Assembly (NCBI RefSeq): GCF_003945595.2
Contig: NW_024104285.1
Location: 124,001-188,000, forward strand
Reading direction: 5' to 3'
Length of the DNA stretch: 64,000 bases
Source of the DNA: Pipra filicauda
Taxonomy: Eukaryota > Chordata > Aves > Passeriformes > Pipridae
The first letter of the stretch is position 1, and each line of letters opens with the position of its first letter. Shown here one piece after another: positions 24,591 through 38,440 of the stretch. The position numbers were made by a program, and so were the translations under genes. Under the pieces are notes generated by a model. It was given only the letters and a program-made list of their open reading frames with translations. It was not told the DNA's origin and searched no databases.

Positions 24591-24860
24591 AAGAATTAGA
24601 GCCAGAAGGAGGAGCAGACAGATCATAAGGAGTGAAATAAGAAAACTGAGAAAATCTCTCCGGGGTAGAGGAAAGGAGACCTACACGGGCAAGAGACAGT
24701 GAAGAAAAGAAAAATGAATGAGCAAAAATGAATGAGTAGAACAGAAGTTATGCTTTTGCAGAAGAAGAGAGGCCAGGAAAAAAGGAAGGGGAAGAAAAGA
24801 AAGCAATTAATAAAAGGAATGAGACAGTAGGGATGAAAGGAGGGACAGGAAAGGGATATA
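24591..24860 (+). repeat. Purine-rich (GA) low-complexity tract
   Basis: About 270 bases dominated by A and G on the plus strand, with blocks such as AGAAGAAGAGAGG, GGAAGGGGAAGAAAAGAAAG and a tandem AATGAATGAG motif. The 91-codon minus-strand open frame over it (24623-24898) is rich in Phe, Ser, Leu and Pro and is an artefact of this composition. Long purine/pyrimidine tracts can adopt triplex structures, which is general knowledge and has not been shown here. Confidence 0.75.
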
Positions 24861-27008
24861 AAACAGCACAAGGTACACACATTGGAAGAAACAAGCACAC
24901 ACTTATTTATTCATACTTCTATATTTTGTGTTATCTTCCCAGCAAGCATCCCATAGCTGCATAGATATCTTATTTCTTGAGGGGTGGAGGGTGTTGCAGA
25001 GGGCTATGACGGGGGGATGGGCTGGTAACATACCCTTGCTGAGGGATTTAATACAGCTTTTGTATTGCTGGACATATATTTATTAAAATAAGTCAAGCTA
25101 GTGGCTGGCACTTTTTGAGAAATGTCAATATCTGATTTGAAAGAGAAAGAAAAATTTATTTTAAAAAAAGAACACAACAAAAATAAACAAGCCTGAGAAA
25201 ATTTGGAGGGGAATACAGATATGAGGAAGTGATTGGTGTCATTTGTCAGCAGTTACCAGCAGCCTGCAAATATTCAGCTCTTATAGATTACCAAATGCTT
25301 TTTGCTATTTGAATGACATCTGAAACAGAACAGAGACATGATTTATCTCTCCTGAATATTGCATTAACACAGGATTAATACTGCTTGATGAAATAAAGTT
25401 ATCGAGAGGGAAATGAAAAAAGGTACCCATTTAAAAATAATTTAAACTAATTCTTGTATTGTTCAGATATTTTGTTGGAATTTTTAAGGCTTTTCAAGAA
25501 ACATTCAAAATTTTTAATTTTCTTCTTTGTCCATTTCTTTCTATCAATTGTCTGTTTTTCTGAGAAAACAGACAATTCCGTGCAAACGAGGGCAACACAT
25601 CAGAAGGTTTCATATCTCACTGTTAATCACTACAACGAATGTACTTATAACCCCACAGACCATTTTGATGAAAACCACAGCTGAAAAATGTTACTATCTT
25701 GGCCAGCAATAATTGCCTACTAGCATTCACTGATATTAAATTTTGATTCATATTTATGATTATTTCTACCTGTCCATTTATAGGGCGGTTTCAGAGTGCC
25801 CAGAGCATGGCTGCCAGGTGGACACATCATCCAGTATCACATCCTGGCTTTTTATTGGATTCATTTTTCCTTCAGCAAGTATTTGCTCTTGATGCTTAAT
25901 TCAGAAGCATCTTGATTCTGTGCTGGGAATAAAAATACAGAATTGGTTCTCCAATTAGCAAACATTTTCAGCTGAAAAACTATCAAATCAATACCATATC
26001 CTCAGTAATCATTTTACTTACAAAAGTGTGACTTTTTTTTTTCCCCAAGAGCTCTCAACGCCCATTTTTCAGCTAATTAGCTGCCTGTCTGCCTTGTCCA
26101 AGTGGCAGAGTTTAATTCCAAAATGAAAGACTTGAAAAACACATGAAGGTCCTCCAAAAGCAAATGACTTGCATTCAAACAAACAAGAATTCAGTGCTGC
26201 CTTTCTTCCTATGAAAGATTTCTTGTGCAAATTAAAATTCAATGCCTAAGAAAGACTGGGAAGACACTACTCTGGTCATGTTATGCTCTTTCATACTGTT
26301 TCTTCCCACATTTTCTCCCCTGAACCACCTGTAATGAAGACAATGAATAGCAGTAATTATATTAATATATAAGTATTGTGGTTGTTTACAATGACATTAA
26401 AATACTGTTAAAACAGCAAACATTCTTACAGGTTTTATTCATTCCATCAGTGGGAATGCAGCTTGTTTTACTTGAATGAGAAGGTTTTATCCACTTGTTC
26501 TTTAATAGTTTTGGTGTGCTGGCTGGGTGTTATTCTCATTCTGTAAGTAGCAGAATATAGCAAGAAGTGGGGTTAAACCTCTTGCTGATGGTTTAAATTA
26601 ATGGGTTCTAATGTCACATTTTGCAGTTTCCAGCTGAGTTTGATTGAAATAAGGGTTCTAACCCTGCATTTTCTTCCTGCCTGTGCACTGGTTCAGGATA
26701 GATTGCAGGAACTCGTGTAAGGGAAATCCATTAAGGATTTCTAAATGCATGGATATGCACAGAAATACAACTCACTCAGGGAACAGCAACCAAGCTACAA
26801 TCTGGGAGAGTAATAGAGGGAATGGCCACAGATAGATTGCCCTCTGCTGATAGCATATCAAAGGACTAGCTTAACAGATTGTGCTCTCTGGCCAATGAGT
26901 TCCTGAGGCTTTTTGGATAACTTACTGCACTACTATGTGTTTTTGGCAAAATGATCTCCTCTACAGTAAAAAGCTAAGTTTGGAAATCAGTCTGTGGGAG
27001 TGGGTTGC
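24861..27008. other. AT-rich non-coding DNA, no feature seen
   Basis: About 2.1 kb of AT-rich sequence with no recognised gene, RNA or repeat family. Open frames reach 76 codons and are unremarkable. Confidence 0.45.
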
Positions 27009-27086
27009 GTGTTTTGTTTTGTTTGGTTGGTTTTGTTTGGTTTTGTTTGTTTTGGGTTTTTCGGGTTTTTTGTTTGTTTGTTTTCC
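27009..27086 (+). repeat. T/G-rich simple repeat
   Basis: Irregular repeats of TTTTG, TTTGG and TTTG units on the plus strand, ending in a TTTGTTTGTTTG run. The open frame across it (26935-27165) encodes a low-complexity Phe/Leu/Val/Gly string and is not a gene. Confidence 0.88.
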
Positions 27087-27829
27087 AGGAAAAAATCAAT
27101 CAGTAACTCTGTTTCTATTCTATAAATTTTGCAGCTGTTCTTCCTCAGTCTTCCTCTTCTTATAAGGATAGTTTTGGCCAGATTTACAGTGGCATTTAAA
27201 CATCCAGTTTAGTGATGGATGATATTTTCAGAAGTGAATTGCATGGATAATGCACTTAATTCTGAATAAACTCGCTGGCCTAAACATGGGATTTCTGATG
27301 ATCCTGTCAGTGTTTATCTGCATCTTTACATGCCTAAACATCTTTGTAGATCTAATCTTTCATTTAGACTTTACCAGAAGCAGAAAATTCAACCCTCTGC
27401 AACTCATCTATGTTATCTCATGGATGCAATGAAATATCCAGCACAATCTGAGAAATACACATGCTGAGTAGCAGGGGATTCAATAACCCTTCCTATTTTC
27501 TAGTCTATCTCATTTGGGCACATTACTATCACTAGGCTAGAACATTTTTTTTTTTAGCTCAGTCATCTTTGGCTACTGCTGCCTTTTCTTCCTCAGAAAT
27601 ACACTAACAACCATGAAAACATGCAGTAAAACATGTGAAGATGAAGATATTGTGGTTAAATAGTTGGAAAAAATATTATGGATTAACTCAACAGCTGCAA
27701 CGTCAATGGCACCTGAAAGAAGTGTCCTTTCCCAAATGACAGAACTGCACAGAACACAGCAGTTGTGTCACGTGAAGTGCAGGTAAAACAGCACTGGGGA
27801 TGAACATCCAATAGTTACAAACACAGCAC
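27087..27829. other. AT-rich non-coding DNA, no feature seen
   Basis: Single-copy-looking sequence between a simple repeat and a CR1 scrap. The 60-codon frame at 27250-27432 is unremarkable. Confidence 0.45.
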
Positions 27830-27986
27830 AAAGTTGTGGCTTCCCAATCCGGGGAAGTGTCCAAGGCTAGGTTGGACAGGGCTTGGAGCAACCTGGTCTA
27901 GTGGAAGGTGTCCCTACCCACAGAGTTGGAACTAGATGACCATTAAGGTCCCTTCCAATCCAAATAAGCCACTGATTCTATGACTT
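27830..27986 (+). mobile_element. CR1 LINE fragment, 3' end
   Basis: The last ~155 bases of a CR1 element in plus orientation. Visible are AAGTTGTGGCTTCCCAATCC, GGAAGTGTCCAAGGCTAGGT, GGACAGGGCTTGGAGCAACC, the GTGTCCCTACCCACAGAGTT block, AGGTCCCTTCCAATCC and a tail ending GATTCTATGACTT. It is a truncated, inactive relic. The minus-strand open frame at 27703-27891 is partly its shadow. Confidence 0.93.
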
Positions 27987-30900
27987 GAACCAAATTTTTT
28001 TTGTTTGTTATAAATACAGAATATTTTAAATCATTGGAAAATTACTATATAATGTCTGCTTCTAGAGAACTTAGAGCTTTAAGAACCTCTATCTGCACCC
28101 ATAATTTTAGGATGAATTTAATGATTTGTGCATATGGTCACTCCAGTTTCTGTATTTGTTGACAGCCACTACTCAACACACCAGGTCACTGCAGTCCAGC
28201 ATCGTAATCATTATTACAGTTCCATCCCAGGATAAGTAATTTTACCTGTCCTCACTCCAAGAGCACCTGAAGGGATACCTAGAAGTGCTGTATGTATATT
28301 TTACTTAAACAACAGTCTTCTGTAAAACAGGGGGAGAAACTGCAGAGCCACAATCAGCACTTTCTTAAATGTCTGAAGTGGGAGAGGGCGAGTTGCTTTT
28401 TTGTAGGAGGATGATTAATGAATTGTTGACAGTAGTAAAGAAGCAGACATCTTGGAAATATTATTATGGATCACATATCTCTTCAAACAGCAACTCTGCC
28501 TCCGTAAAACATTTTATTTGTTATATTGTGCAAATCGATTGTAATTTGCTACTGGCTTCTTTTCAAATACATTTCTTCATTGCTGCCTTGGTAAATAATA
28601 AATCACACTAACTATTATTTCAAAATTGAGTGTTCCAATTTAGTTATGAATGGAGAAAGTAGAGGTACTTCAGGGTATAAAGTCTTTTAGCAGTTCACAG
28701 AAAAATAGCTTCTTAAGGATAAGCACATCAAAAATCATTAGAGGCAGACTAGACCATAGGAGCACACGTGCCTTTGTGACTGAAGGCAGCCTGACAAAAC
28801 ACTGACAAGGTTATGCTAAATCAAATATTCTGTTCAGATTTGTCTCCAGACATAAATCAGAAATTTATATATATATTTGTTTCTTCCAGATTACCAACTT
28901 GTGCTTTGTACAATAAAAGAGATTTGTTTCTCATGCTCAGTATGGACAAGTCATGCTTTTCATATAAGAAATAAACCTGAAGGAATAAAATCGATTCTAC
29001 AAAGTTATTAGATTTGGATGGGTCTAGTACATCTCTGAAATCTAGTGGATAACCTGTATTAAGACGAGCTATTAATTTTTGTTTTCTTGCCTGGTTTTAC
29101 ATGATGTAAACTTTAGGACTCGATGAATATTTATGCATCCAAAACACAAAGCCATTGAGAATTTTCTTATAATTTCAAGAGAAAATATGCAATATTGGTT
29201 TAGGTTTCTCTTTTAAGCTATTTATCCTTTTATTTGTGTGTGTTTGTGTTTTCTTTATTCAGTTTTCTTAACTGAAATCTTTTTGACAAATACCACCTAA
29301 AACAAAAGCAAGGCTTTTGTAACTATTATAAGCGGACTACCTAGTGGCTGGCATTTCTAGCAGGTGTAATTATTTATGAATTACACAACTCTGCTTTGGG
29401 TTTTTCCATTATTTCTTTCCTCTTTTTTTCAAAATAAGGCTTGTTGGTGTTTTTTTTCCCCTGATCTTTCTCCATAGAGGCTTGATACAGAATGACTGTG
29501 ATTGTGTGCAAAATAAGAATAAAAATGACCTTACAGCTTGAGCAAAATGCATTTAGCATATCACTTCAACATATGATAAATAGTTTTGCTGAATGAGGGT
29601 TTCATTACAGTCATTTCTGAATAAGAATGTAAACCAGTATTTCTAAATAAACTAAGAAAGACTCACCTGGAATTGGAGAACCTCTGCCAGAACTGCTCAC
29701 AGACTGCAACTTCCAAAGCATCACTTTTAAAGGTTTGCACTTTGCAATGGATAAATTTAGATGAATGTTTGCTTTAAAACAGAGTTTCAGGAATTTACTG
29801 GACCCTTTCCTTCTGTATGTTCAAAGAGCCTGCTTGAAGGAGCTCTGCAATTAGAGATATACATTAAAAATGTACCTCCATAAAATAAGGAATAATCTAA
29901 GTCATGGCTGCCCATCAACTTCAGTTTTTTAACCAAATAGGAACATACTCCTGATTTTTTTTTCATGTGTCCACCTTTACCTTTTTCCTACAAAGAGGCA
30001 GTTTGGTAATGAGAACTTCCTATTAAACCCTCCTATTCAGTTGCTCAAGAAGAAAATACGGAAATGGCAGTTGGGGGTAAAAAAAAATAGAACTGCAGAT
30101 CCATAATCACTACTCTGTGATCTGTTGTGCTCCTGACATACATTAAGAAGATCCCTTGGAGAATTCTGTCTCCACTCATTATATCCCAGAAGAGTCTGGT
30201 TTCATTGACCTTGCTCTCAGTACAGTGCCTTATGTCCTACTGATTTAAGGAGTTTTATATAATGAGTAGATGAAAAGGGGTGACATTAGCTCAGAGAGCC
30301 ATAATATATAAAATGTTCTTTGCTCAACACTAATTAGTTTACTTGATTTTCATCTGGTAGGTCTTGTCTCCAAGGTACAGAGAATGCTTTTGATTTCACA
30401 TGCCATAACATCAGACACTTAAGTTCTTCATTTTCATATCCTGTTCTGGGGGTGGTAATTTTGTTTAAATAAAATCTTACTTCAGCAAATAAAAACGAAT
30501 TTTTTGTCTTAAGACTTAAAAAAAAAATAAAAAAGCTCTTTTTATTGGGGGCTTGGGGAAATAGATGATGAATTAGACTTTTTGATAACTGAAGATTAAT
30601 ATTAGTCTGCTCCCAATCAAAAATCTTCAGCACTTGAATGCTGAACACTTGAACAGGGAGGCTCGTTGACAGAGCCTCCAAGACAATAAACCAAAATAGA
30701 TACAGCTGCTGAAGTGGAAGTTGCTTTCAGCCAATGAATTTCCTGCCTGTCAGATTTGTATGCGTGTTTGAATGTGAGGGTAATGAAATAACATTATAGA
30801 TTTCTGAACCAGGGCAGCCTTTATTCAGATAAGGTTATAAGCAAATATGGTTTCGAATGAGTGTCTGCTGAAGTAATATAATCCATTCCCCACTTATTCT

Positions 30901-33900
30901 CAGGAGCTTAACTGTTTGCTGCAACATTTAAACAAGCCCAGAACTGCAAGCTGGGATCATGTACAAAGAGCTTTGCACCTTGGGCAAATATAGAGTACTA
31001 AGGTCACAGGAGCCATAGTCAGACAGTTTAGAGTGAGTCTGTGTAGACTTAACTATTTATTCCCAGTGTTTCCTTTCACATCTCAAAGCCAGGCAGTAAT
31101 AAACAAAATTAATTGAAATTTAATTGCCAAATCAGTGTGAGACTCAAAGGTTTTATGTCAAGATAAATAGCATCCAATGCTGAGGCCAGACTGCCAGGCA
31201 AATACAAACTGCTAGATCAACACTACACGTTTATGACTCTGAACATTTCCAACGAAAAGTAGGTAAAATTTTCAAAATCACTGTGATGCAGGCTTTAAAT
31301 AATTAAAATTATATTTGAATATATAGTTTTGAAACATATTCAGTTGGAAAACTCACCATAGGGTTAATGTTAGTCCCACTCTGCAATGCTAACAAAACTC
31401 CTTATCTGGAGGAAATACTCGCAGCAGCACTTGTGGGATGAACATTTTGAAAAGCCTTTAGACTCATCAGTGAAAAGTCTGGGATCACCAGTATCAGCAC
31501 AGTATTCAGCACAAATTCCACAAAAGCAGTTAAGTGGAGAGAGGTGGAGAACAGCAATGAGCTGCTCCCACTCACACCGGGCACAGAGCGAGCAAAGGGC
31601 CACGTGCCTGAAAGAAGTGGGGCCATATCTACAACTGGATCTGATGAAAATTCTCCAGTTGCAAATGTAAACTATAATGGGTTATTAAAATATTAAAGAT
31701 AAAAGTGACCTTTGGTTATTGGGGTTTGTAAGTTTAGCTTTCTTTTCTTTCAAATCAGGAAGAAAGAATTTTGAGCCATTCAAAAGCAATGGGTTGGCAG
31801 TAGAGATTAAATTAAAATGAATAGCATGACCATGACAGAATTAAAAATATGTTCTATAGAGCTACTGAAGATATGTATTTCATTACCATTTCATTCTTCT
31901 AAAGAAATCTTTTAGCTTACTCTCAAAAGGCTGAAGTTGTGACCAAAATATTCAAGGCAAGGACCAAAACTGCCCTAAAGAGTATTTAAGTCATGGGATA
32001 GTTTTTCTGAAGAACACAAGTAAACAGGCAAAGTGGAACAGACACATTCTGGGAATAATTATTGCCTCCAGTATATTAAGTTATTCAGCAGTAGGCTATT
32101 CAGCAGTAATTATACTACCCCTGGGCAAGGATGATTTAGTGCAGCACACTGGTGAAAGCTGCATAATTAAGAGAATGGGATCTGGCTACTATTTAACACA
32201 CCTTTCCAAATGTTCATTTGATCCAGTTGGCAAGAGCCACAATGGACTGCATTCCATGGGAAGGTTAGCACTGTGTCTTGTATTACAGCGTCCTGAGTGC
32301 TGCAGCATTTAGCACTCTGTAGTCAGAAGGTCAAACTCTGCCCTCATTTAACTCTGTGTGAGCCAACCAGCTCACACAGAATTGCATGTGTCTAATTAAA
32401 AGCTGCATGTGGTCTGCTGGGCCACCCTCTGATGTTAATACTTAATGCAGTTTAGCACAATTTTTTCTGGTGATGTTGAAATCAGGCTGAACAAAGCCAT
32501 GTATGGGTCCTAAAATCAGCTATAAAGACTCATATGCTTGAATAGGAAAAAAATTAGTTATTTAAAAGAAAGAAGAAATATTTTGGTGTTTGAGATTATG
32601 TCTAAATGCTTATTTGATATTGAGGATTGTTCCCTTTTGTCTGCTGTTCACATTGTGGGATTCATAGGAATGGGGGAAAAGAACCTCTGGAATGGTTATT
32701 ACAATATCACAAAACCACTCAGACTCCCTTTCTATCCATATTTGTTACAGAATAGAAAATCAGGACATAAAGAGGTATGAATCTGTTCCATAAGGCTTAG
32801 AAAGTACCACAATGTAAACAACCAATTCAGCCACACCTCAGCTGCTGAGTTTACACATCCTGTAGAATCCATTCATGGAAATACTCACCTGGGGGCTTTT
32901 ACCTTGTCCCTGGGCTTCAGTCAGCTCGGAGAGCACTTTTCAAGAACAAGGGATTTGAAAGGCACCTGACACGGGACGATATTCCAAAACATCCCACTTG
33001 GCTATCTTTGCTATGGCAGGAATTCTTTCTTGGAGCCTTATACCCACACATGGAGGACTATCAGCAAACATCTGACAGAGACAGCGAGCCTGGAATGCCT
33101 CCAGCCCTGGAATCTGGCCCTGTGCCTCGGCTCTTTGGCTCAGTCTCTGACAGATCCCATGACTTGCTTTACAAGCAGTAGCAGTGGCAGTTTGGAAAAG
33201 CCTCCAGGGGAGGTCATGAGGGGATTGGCTTGGCTCCTCCATATCATTTGTCTTGTCTGAAATTAATTTTGAGGAAGCTGTTCAGCATTGCTTAAAAATA
33301 AGATTATGTGTTAGCAATAGCCATTCATTTTCCTGCTTAGGGTAAAGTAACAGAGCACAGCATTCAAATGCCAGGATTTATGTCACTCTGGGGAAACATG
33401 TTCTAAGCAATTTGATTTTTTTAAACATTTCTCAGTTATCCTGTTTGATACAGACATCACAAATAGTGAAAACCTATAGCTCTGTAGAAAAAAAAAATAA
33501 ATCTAGGTTTTAGGAGCTTAGAAAAAATATAGGAAAACAACATTTCTTTCTCTTTTGTCTTAAAATAAAACCAATAAAACATTACATTTCAATTTCTTTT
33601 TTTACATTCTTTTACTACTTACTTCTGAGAACTTTCAAAATCCTTCAGGAAGAACAGTTGGCATTTTTGCATCTCTTGCTATTTCACAGCAATAAGACTC
33701 TGACTTACATTTGAAAAAGGCTGAAGATACTTTGACTAAACTTATTTACAAAGTCACTGACTTCAATTAAATTCTTCAAGGTTAAGCCAAGTTCAAAGAT
33801 GACCTAATAATTCTATAGCCCTCCAGATATCATCTTCTATGACTTGTTTTGTTATCAAGACCTGCTCAGAATTACACTAGGATTTTAGCCATCTTTCACT

Positions 33901-34832
33901 ATTACCTTCCCTCGCTGTTACCAATCATTTATTGTGTATTTCTTCCTTTTGTCCTATTTTTTTTCAGTTGCTTATCTCTTCTGGCCCATTGCAATTGCTG
34001 GTAGATTACTTTCTGAGGTTTTTTCTATTATCATTATTATTATTTTTATGAAAGAAAATAGATTTTCCTGGGGGGAAAAATAAAAATTAAAAAAATTCAA
34101 TATCCAAATCATTAAATATTGGGAAATGGAGAAGAACTGCAGAATGTTGTAGCTTGTGCCTGCCCTTTGCTTTAAACACAACTCTGAAAGCAGGAAGCTC
34201 ACATATGAGGACACTTTCCAAGGATGCAGGAAGGCCAGTAGCAGGAATTTGTTCCAATTCTGATGTGAACCAGAAGGGTATCACAACACAGAGGTGTCCA
34301 AAGAGAATGTACCAAGCCAGGACATAGCTGGACAATATTCACCATGCTGAATGCAGGCTCTGGTGTAAAAGCCAGATGGGTGAGGATTTTGGGGCAGACT
34401 GAACTTGCTTTGGATTCTGCTTATCACTCATGGATATGCTCAGCACAAACAGGAAAGCATCAAAAGCTGACTGAGAGAAGTCTGAAGTCACTTAAGGACA
34501 GTGACTCTGCAGTGAACACAATCACATATTTGGTTCTTTCACCGCTCTTTGACTTCACCGATGAGTCAAAAATCAAGCTCTCATTTTTAGCTGGTTGCAA
34601 ACAAACTGTATAAGATACTGAAAAAGCTTCCAGGACTTACATCTGTTATCACAAACACAGATGAGATTCTGCCTCTGGGCGAGCAGCCGTAGGTTCTTCA
34701 TGATTTACCGTACAGGGGAGAATTTCAGCATCAGTCCACCCAATTTCCACAGCATTTTGGAATTTTTAGGTTTCTAAGATTGCACTTGCTTCTCAACAAG
34801 CACCTGCTAATTTGAAAAGAACACAATAACAG

Positions 34833-34890
34833 AATACAAAATAAAATTAAAAAAAAAAAAAGAGAAAAAAAAAATAAAATAAAACCAAAA
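34833..34890 (+). repeat. A-rich low-complexity tract
   Basis: Runs of A with occasional T or G, including 13 and 10 consecutive A bases. It is simple sequence. Confidence 0.8.
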
Positions 34891-35314
34891 CTTATAGCAT
34901 TGGGGGCAAGAACAAGTTTGAGATGAAGAAGGAATCTTTATCTCAGGGGAAGGTAATAGCACTTCCTGCACATGCCTCAGCAGTGGTTTCTCTGCTGTAA
35001 TGCACACTTTGAACTGGCTCTTTTCTTCTTCTCATTTTTAGCTCAGAGCCTAATGATCCTTGTTGCTAAGTCACGTCAGGGAAACGCTACAAAAGGACGA
35101 GTTCCATTTCAACAAATGAGTCTATATTGGCACACACAATTTTCATCTGTGTTCCAAGGAATTATTTTGATCTGCAAACTTAAATTAAAGCTCATTCCTG
35201 GTCTTTTAGCAAGGCACATTGCCCTGGGAGCTTATACTCTAAGTAACACTTAGTGTCATTGCTCTCTTCTCTTTTGGAAAACAGGGGATGCTTAGAATTA
35301 ATTCTCAAAGCTGT

Positions 35315-35341
35315 AAGTTTTGTGCAAAATGCACAAAACTT
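35315..35341. repeat. Perfect 12-bp inverted repeat, 3-base loop
   Basis: AAGTTTTGTGCA (35315-35326) and TGCACAAAACTT (35330-35341) are exact reverse complements around three A bases. The stem does not extend further. It would form a tight hairpin in single-stranded DNA or RNA. No terminator function is expected in a vertebrate genome. Confidence 0.7.
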
Positions 35342-38300
35342 CAGGCAACGGCATACGTAGTGACACTGTGCATTCAAGTACCAGCTATAGTCAATATTTG
35401 TGATTTATAGGCTGGAATTTAATGACCTCTTACATACTTATTACAAAGATTAATATAATTTTGACTCCAAACTCCCACCAGCCTGTGTGCACAGCAGTCT
35501 GTAACACGATAATTTTTTTTGCCACAAGTTGTACAGCAAACCTGAAATTGTTTCTCATCACTACGGTACAGATTATTGCAGTAGTTTCCACACTGGAAAT
35601 GAGAGCACTTGCTGGAACAACAGAAAAGTGTGATATGTCCTCTCACAAAACCTCAAATCTGCAGATTTATTTGCTCCAAAACCTCACTGACTCACGAGTG
35701 CACAGAAAAAGAAGGTATGAGAAGAGAAGGTGACATGTGCAAGTTCTGCTTTGTGTGCAGCTCAACGCTGACGTGGCTCCTGTGACACCTTCTACAAAAC
35801 CCAGGGAAAACAGAAAGGACAAAGTGACACAAAGGACTGGTCCCTTCGTGCTAGAGCCTACCCATCTGTACAGGTCAAAGATCAAAAGCAACAGAGGCAA
35901 TCAATCTTTATCAAGCATCCCGGAGAATCTTCTCTGAGAACTTCACAGTCCACAAAGATCTCTGCTTTAACAGGTATTTACAATTTCCTTTCAACCTACA
36001 AATCTCCAGCACACTTTTACCATTTCCAGTTGAGCTTTTAAATATTTGTTCTATCTTTCTATTTTTCCCCTTGAATATCAAGGACAAATCTCAAATTATC
36101 CTACAAGAATGTCAAAGCTCCTGCCTTAAAATTAAATCCTATCCTATCCCAATGCGAACCAGAGTACTTCCTGAAATCTCAGTAGACACAGTCTAAATTA
36201 AGTATTCACTCAGGAAAAAAAGAAGTATCCAGGCACCTTACTTTATAATGACTTTAAAATACAACAAGGACTACCAAATTTGAATACCACATGTTCTGTT
36301 TTTTTTCCAGTGAGCTATGTTTTGGTTTACAAAAGAAGCTGAAGAGTGTTCTTCTGTGGAGAGAGAGAAAAAGAAGAAGTAAATACTAAAGATAGAATAA
36401 AAATCCTTTGAAGGGGAATTGAGTGCTTGCCTACTGCTTAAGAAAAATGCACTATAAAGCAGCTATTGATTTTTTCATTCAACAGCACTGAATGTTTTAT
36501 TGAAAAGGAGCAATGCTCAGTAATTTGAATTTTCAATTAAGGTAGCACGTTCCTTGGACACATTTACTACTGCACTCCAGTGACATTTATTTGACTTTTA
36601 AAATCCCTCTACTATTGTATTCGTGTTTGTATAGATCAAACTCCCAAAACAGAAAATGTTGGGATTATAACACTGCTGATTATAGACATGTCTGGAGGGC
36701 TCTGTGGACAATCTAATGACTTTATTTATAGGTAGGACAATGTGTAGTCAGACAGAGCTGAAGCAAAATATGCCACTATGAGAGAAATTAGACAATTCAG
36801 TATTTCAGCTGAGAGATACTTACATTTTATTTGCCTTTACAGGCAGCGTATAGTTGCAGTGAAGTTAAACTAGTTTTTAATAAAAGGTTACATTTTAGAG
36901 GACTGGGAGGAGGTTTTCCTGAAATTCACACTTCTAAAACTCATCAGCTACTTATTTATATAAAAGTTTCAGCTGTAAGATAGACTGCAGTATTTCTGGA
37001 CTACAAATAGATAATGATGGCTCATACAGAACTCTCTTCTGGAGAAAAACTGGCTGGAAACCTGACAGTTTTCATTGCCCCATGGAGAAGTGGGGAAGCT
37101 TGACCTCCATATGGTCAACTGGCAAATTTATACTTCTAGAAATAGATTTAGTCTTTCCCTGTCATAGGTGTTCCCTGTTCAAAAACCTTACCACCTACTT
37201 CTGTTACTGGAAGGATTTGGGTAATCCTTGGGAATTTTACTAACCATGGGAGGCACAGCTTGGAAGCAATTTATTTCATCAAAATTGCAGCACGGGTTGC
37301 AATTCCTGCCAATTTGTGATGTTTTGTGCTTAAAATCTTGTTCCTTGCCCTAAAAATCTAGGTATGAGCGAAAGGAACACACCTCATGTGCAAAGCCAAG
37401 AAATACCTGTTGCTTTAACTGAAATCCAAAGATTTAGTGCAGTTGCAGTGATACCAGTACTTATATCTCAAAATAAATTAGGCTAAACTATGCACTTAAA
37501 TGTTCTAAAATCAATGCTCTTCTATGGTGTTGTGCCTACCCTTACCCATGTTTTATTTCTTCTTACCCCTGGAACTACTTGAGGCCACTTTTATGTGCTC
37601 ACATGTTCATTCTTCCCTGCTTTGCAAGTACATGTTGCATTCAAATCTTCTATAATACATATGGTGTGTTTTCAAGAATGCTGGGACATCTGTTCTTTCT
37701 TCATTTTGTTACCTACCCCTCAAACTGGTTTTACCCAGGTTTGTTTCCTTTAACAATATTTATCCACTGGAGAGTCATTTATAGTGTTCTGGACTTTGGT
37801 ATCATCCTATGCCTGTAGATTTACACCCCTGCTGTTTTCTCTTGCCCATACTCTTCTATGCTGCATTTTTGTTCCAGGGTCATGGGTAGTTCATTCTGCA
37901 CAGGGAAGCTACTTGCTTTTCCCAAATACCAGTCACAGAAGTACAGATAACAATGTACAAGAATGCATATATGTATGTTTAGACACATACACACCAATTA
38001 GACAATTGGACTAAAGCTAAAAATAAAAATTAAAAAAATAGATGGTAGCACCTGTGTGTCAGACAATTGTTGTTGGAGCTAAATAAGCAAAAGCAGAGCA
38101 CACACACAGGCCAAACCAATTCCAGACAAAGCATGACAGGTCCCAAGACCTACGTTGTTATCCTTAACACAAAGACTATTTGCTTTTGCAAGCAACAGCA
38201 ACACCAGATTTACAAGGCTACAAGGCTGCAAAAGAATAATTTCACAGAACTTGTATGAGAAAAAAAAGTCAGTAAATCAACGGTGTCTTCAATGGCTCCT

Positions 38301-38440
38301 AATTTGCTTCAGCAATCTTTCTGCTACCTGGGGGAAAAAAAAATTTTGGTGCTGAATTTAATACTTTCTGCATATGCAGTGAGCACTAACCTTTTCTGCA
38401 ATCCAAGTCTTTTCCCCCTAAAAATCACTAATTTCTCTCT

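Larger units (their letters stand above)
27987..38440. other. Ten-kilobase AT-rich stretch, no confident gene
   Basis: The longest stretch of the window free of recognisable interspersed repeats. Open frames reach 115 codons (30334-30681, minus) but none has a recognisable family. Features worth noting inside it are a less AT-rich block at about 32980-33245, an A-rich tract at 34833-34890, a frame preceded by a strong pyrimidine tract at 35042-35253, and a perfect 12-bp inverted repeat at 35315-35341. The scarcity of CR1 here could reflect constraint or chance. Confidence 0.45.

Noticed and set aside
24623..24898. A Phe/Ser/Leu-rich minus-strand frame resembling a membrane protein
   Set aside because: The apparent hydrophobicity is produced by a polypyrimidine strand opposite the purine tract.
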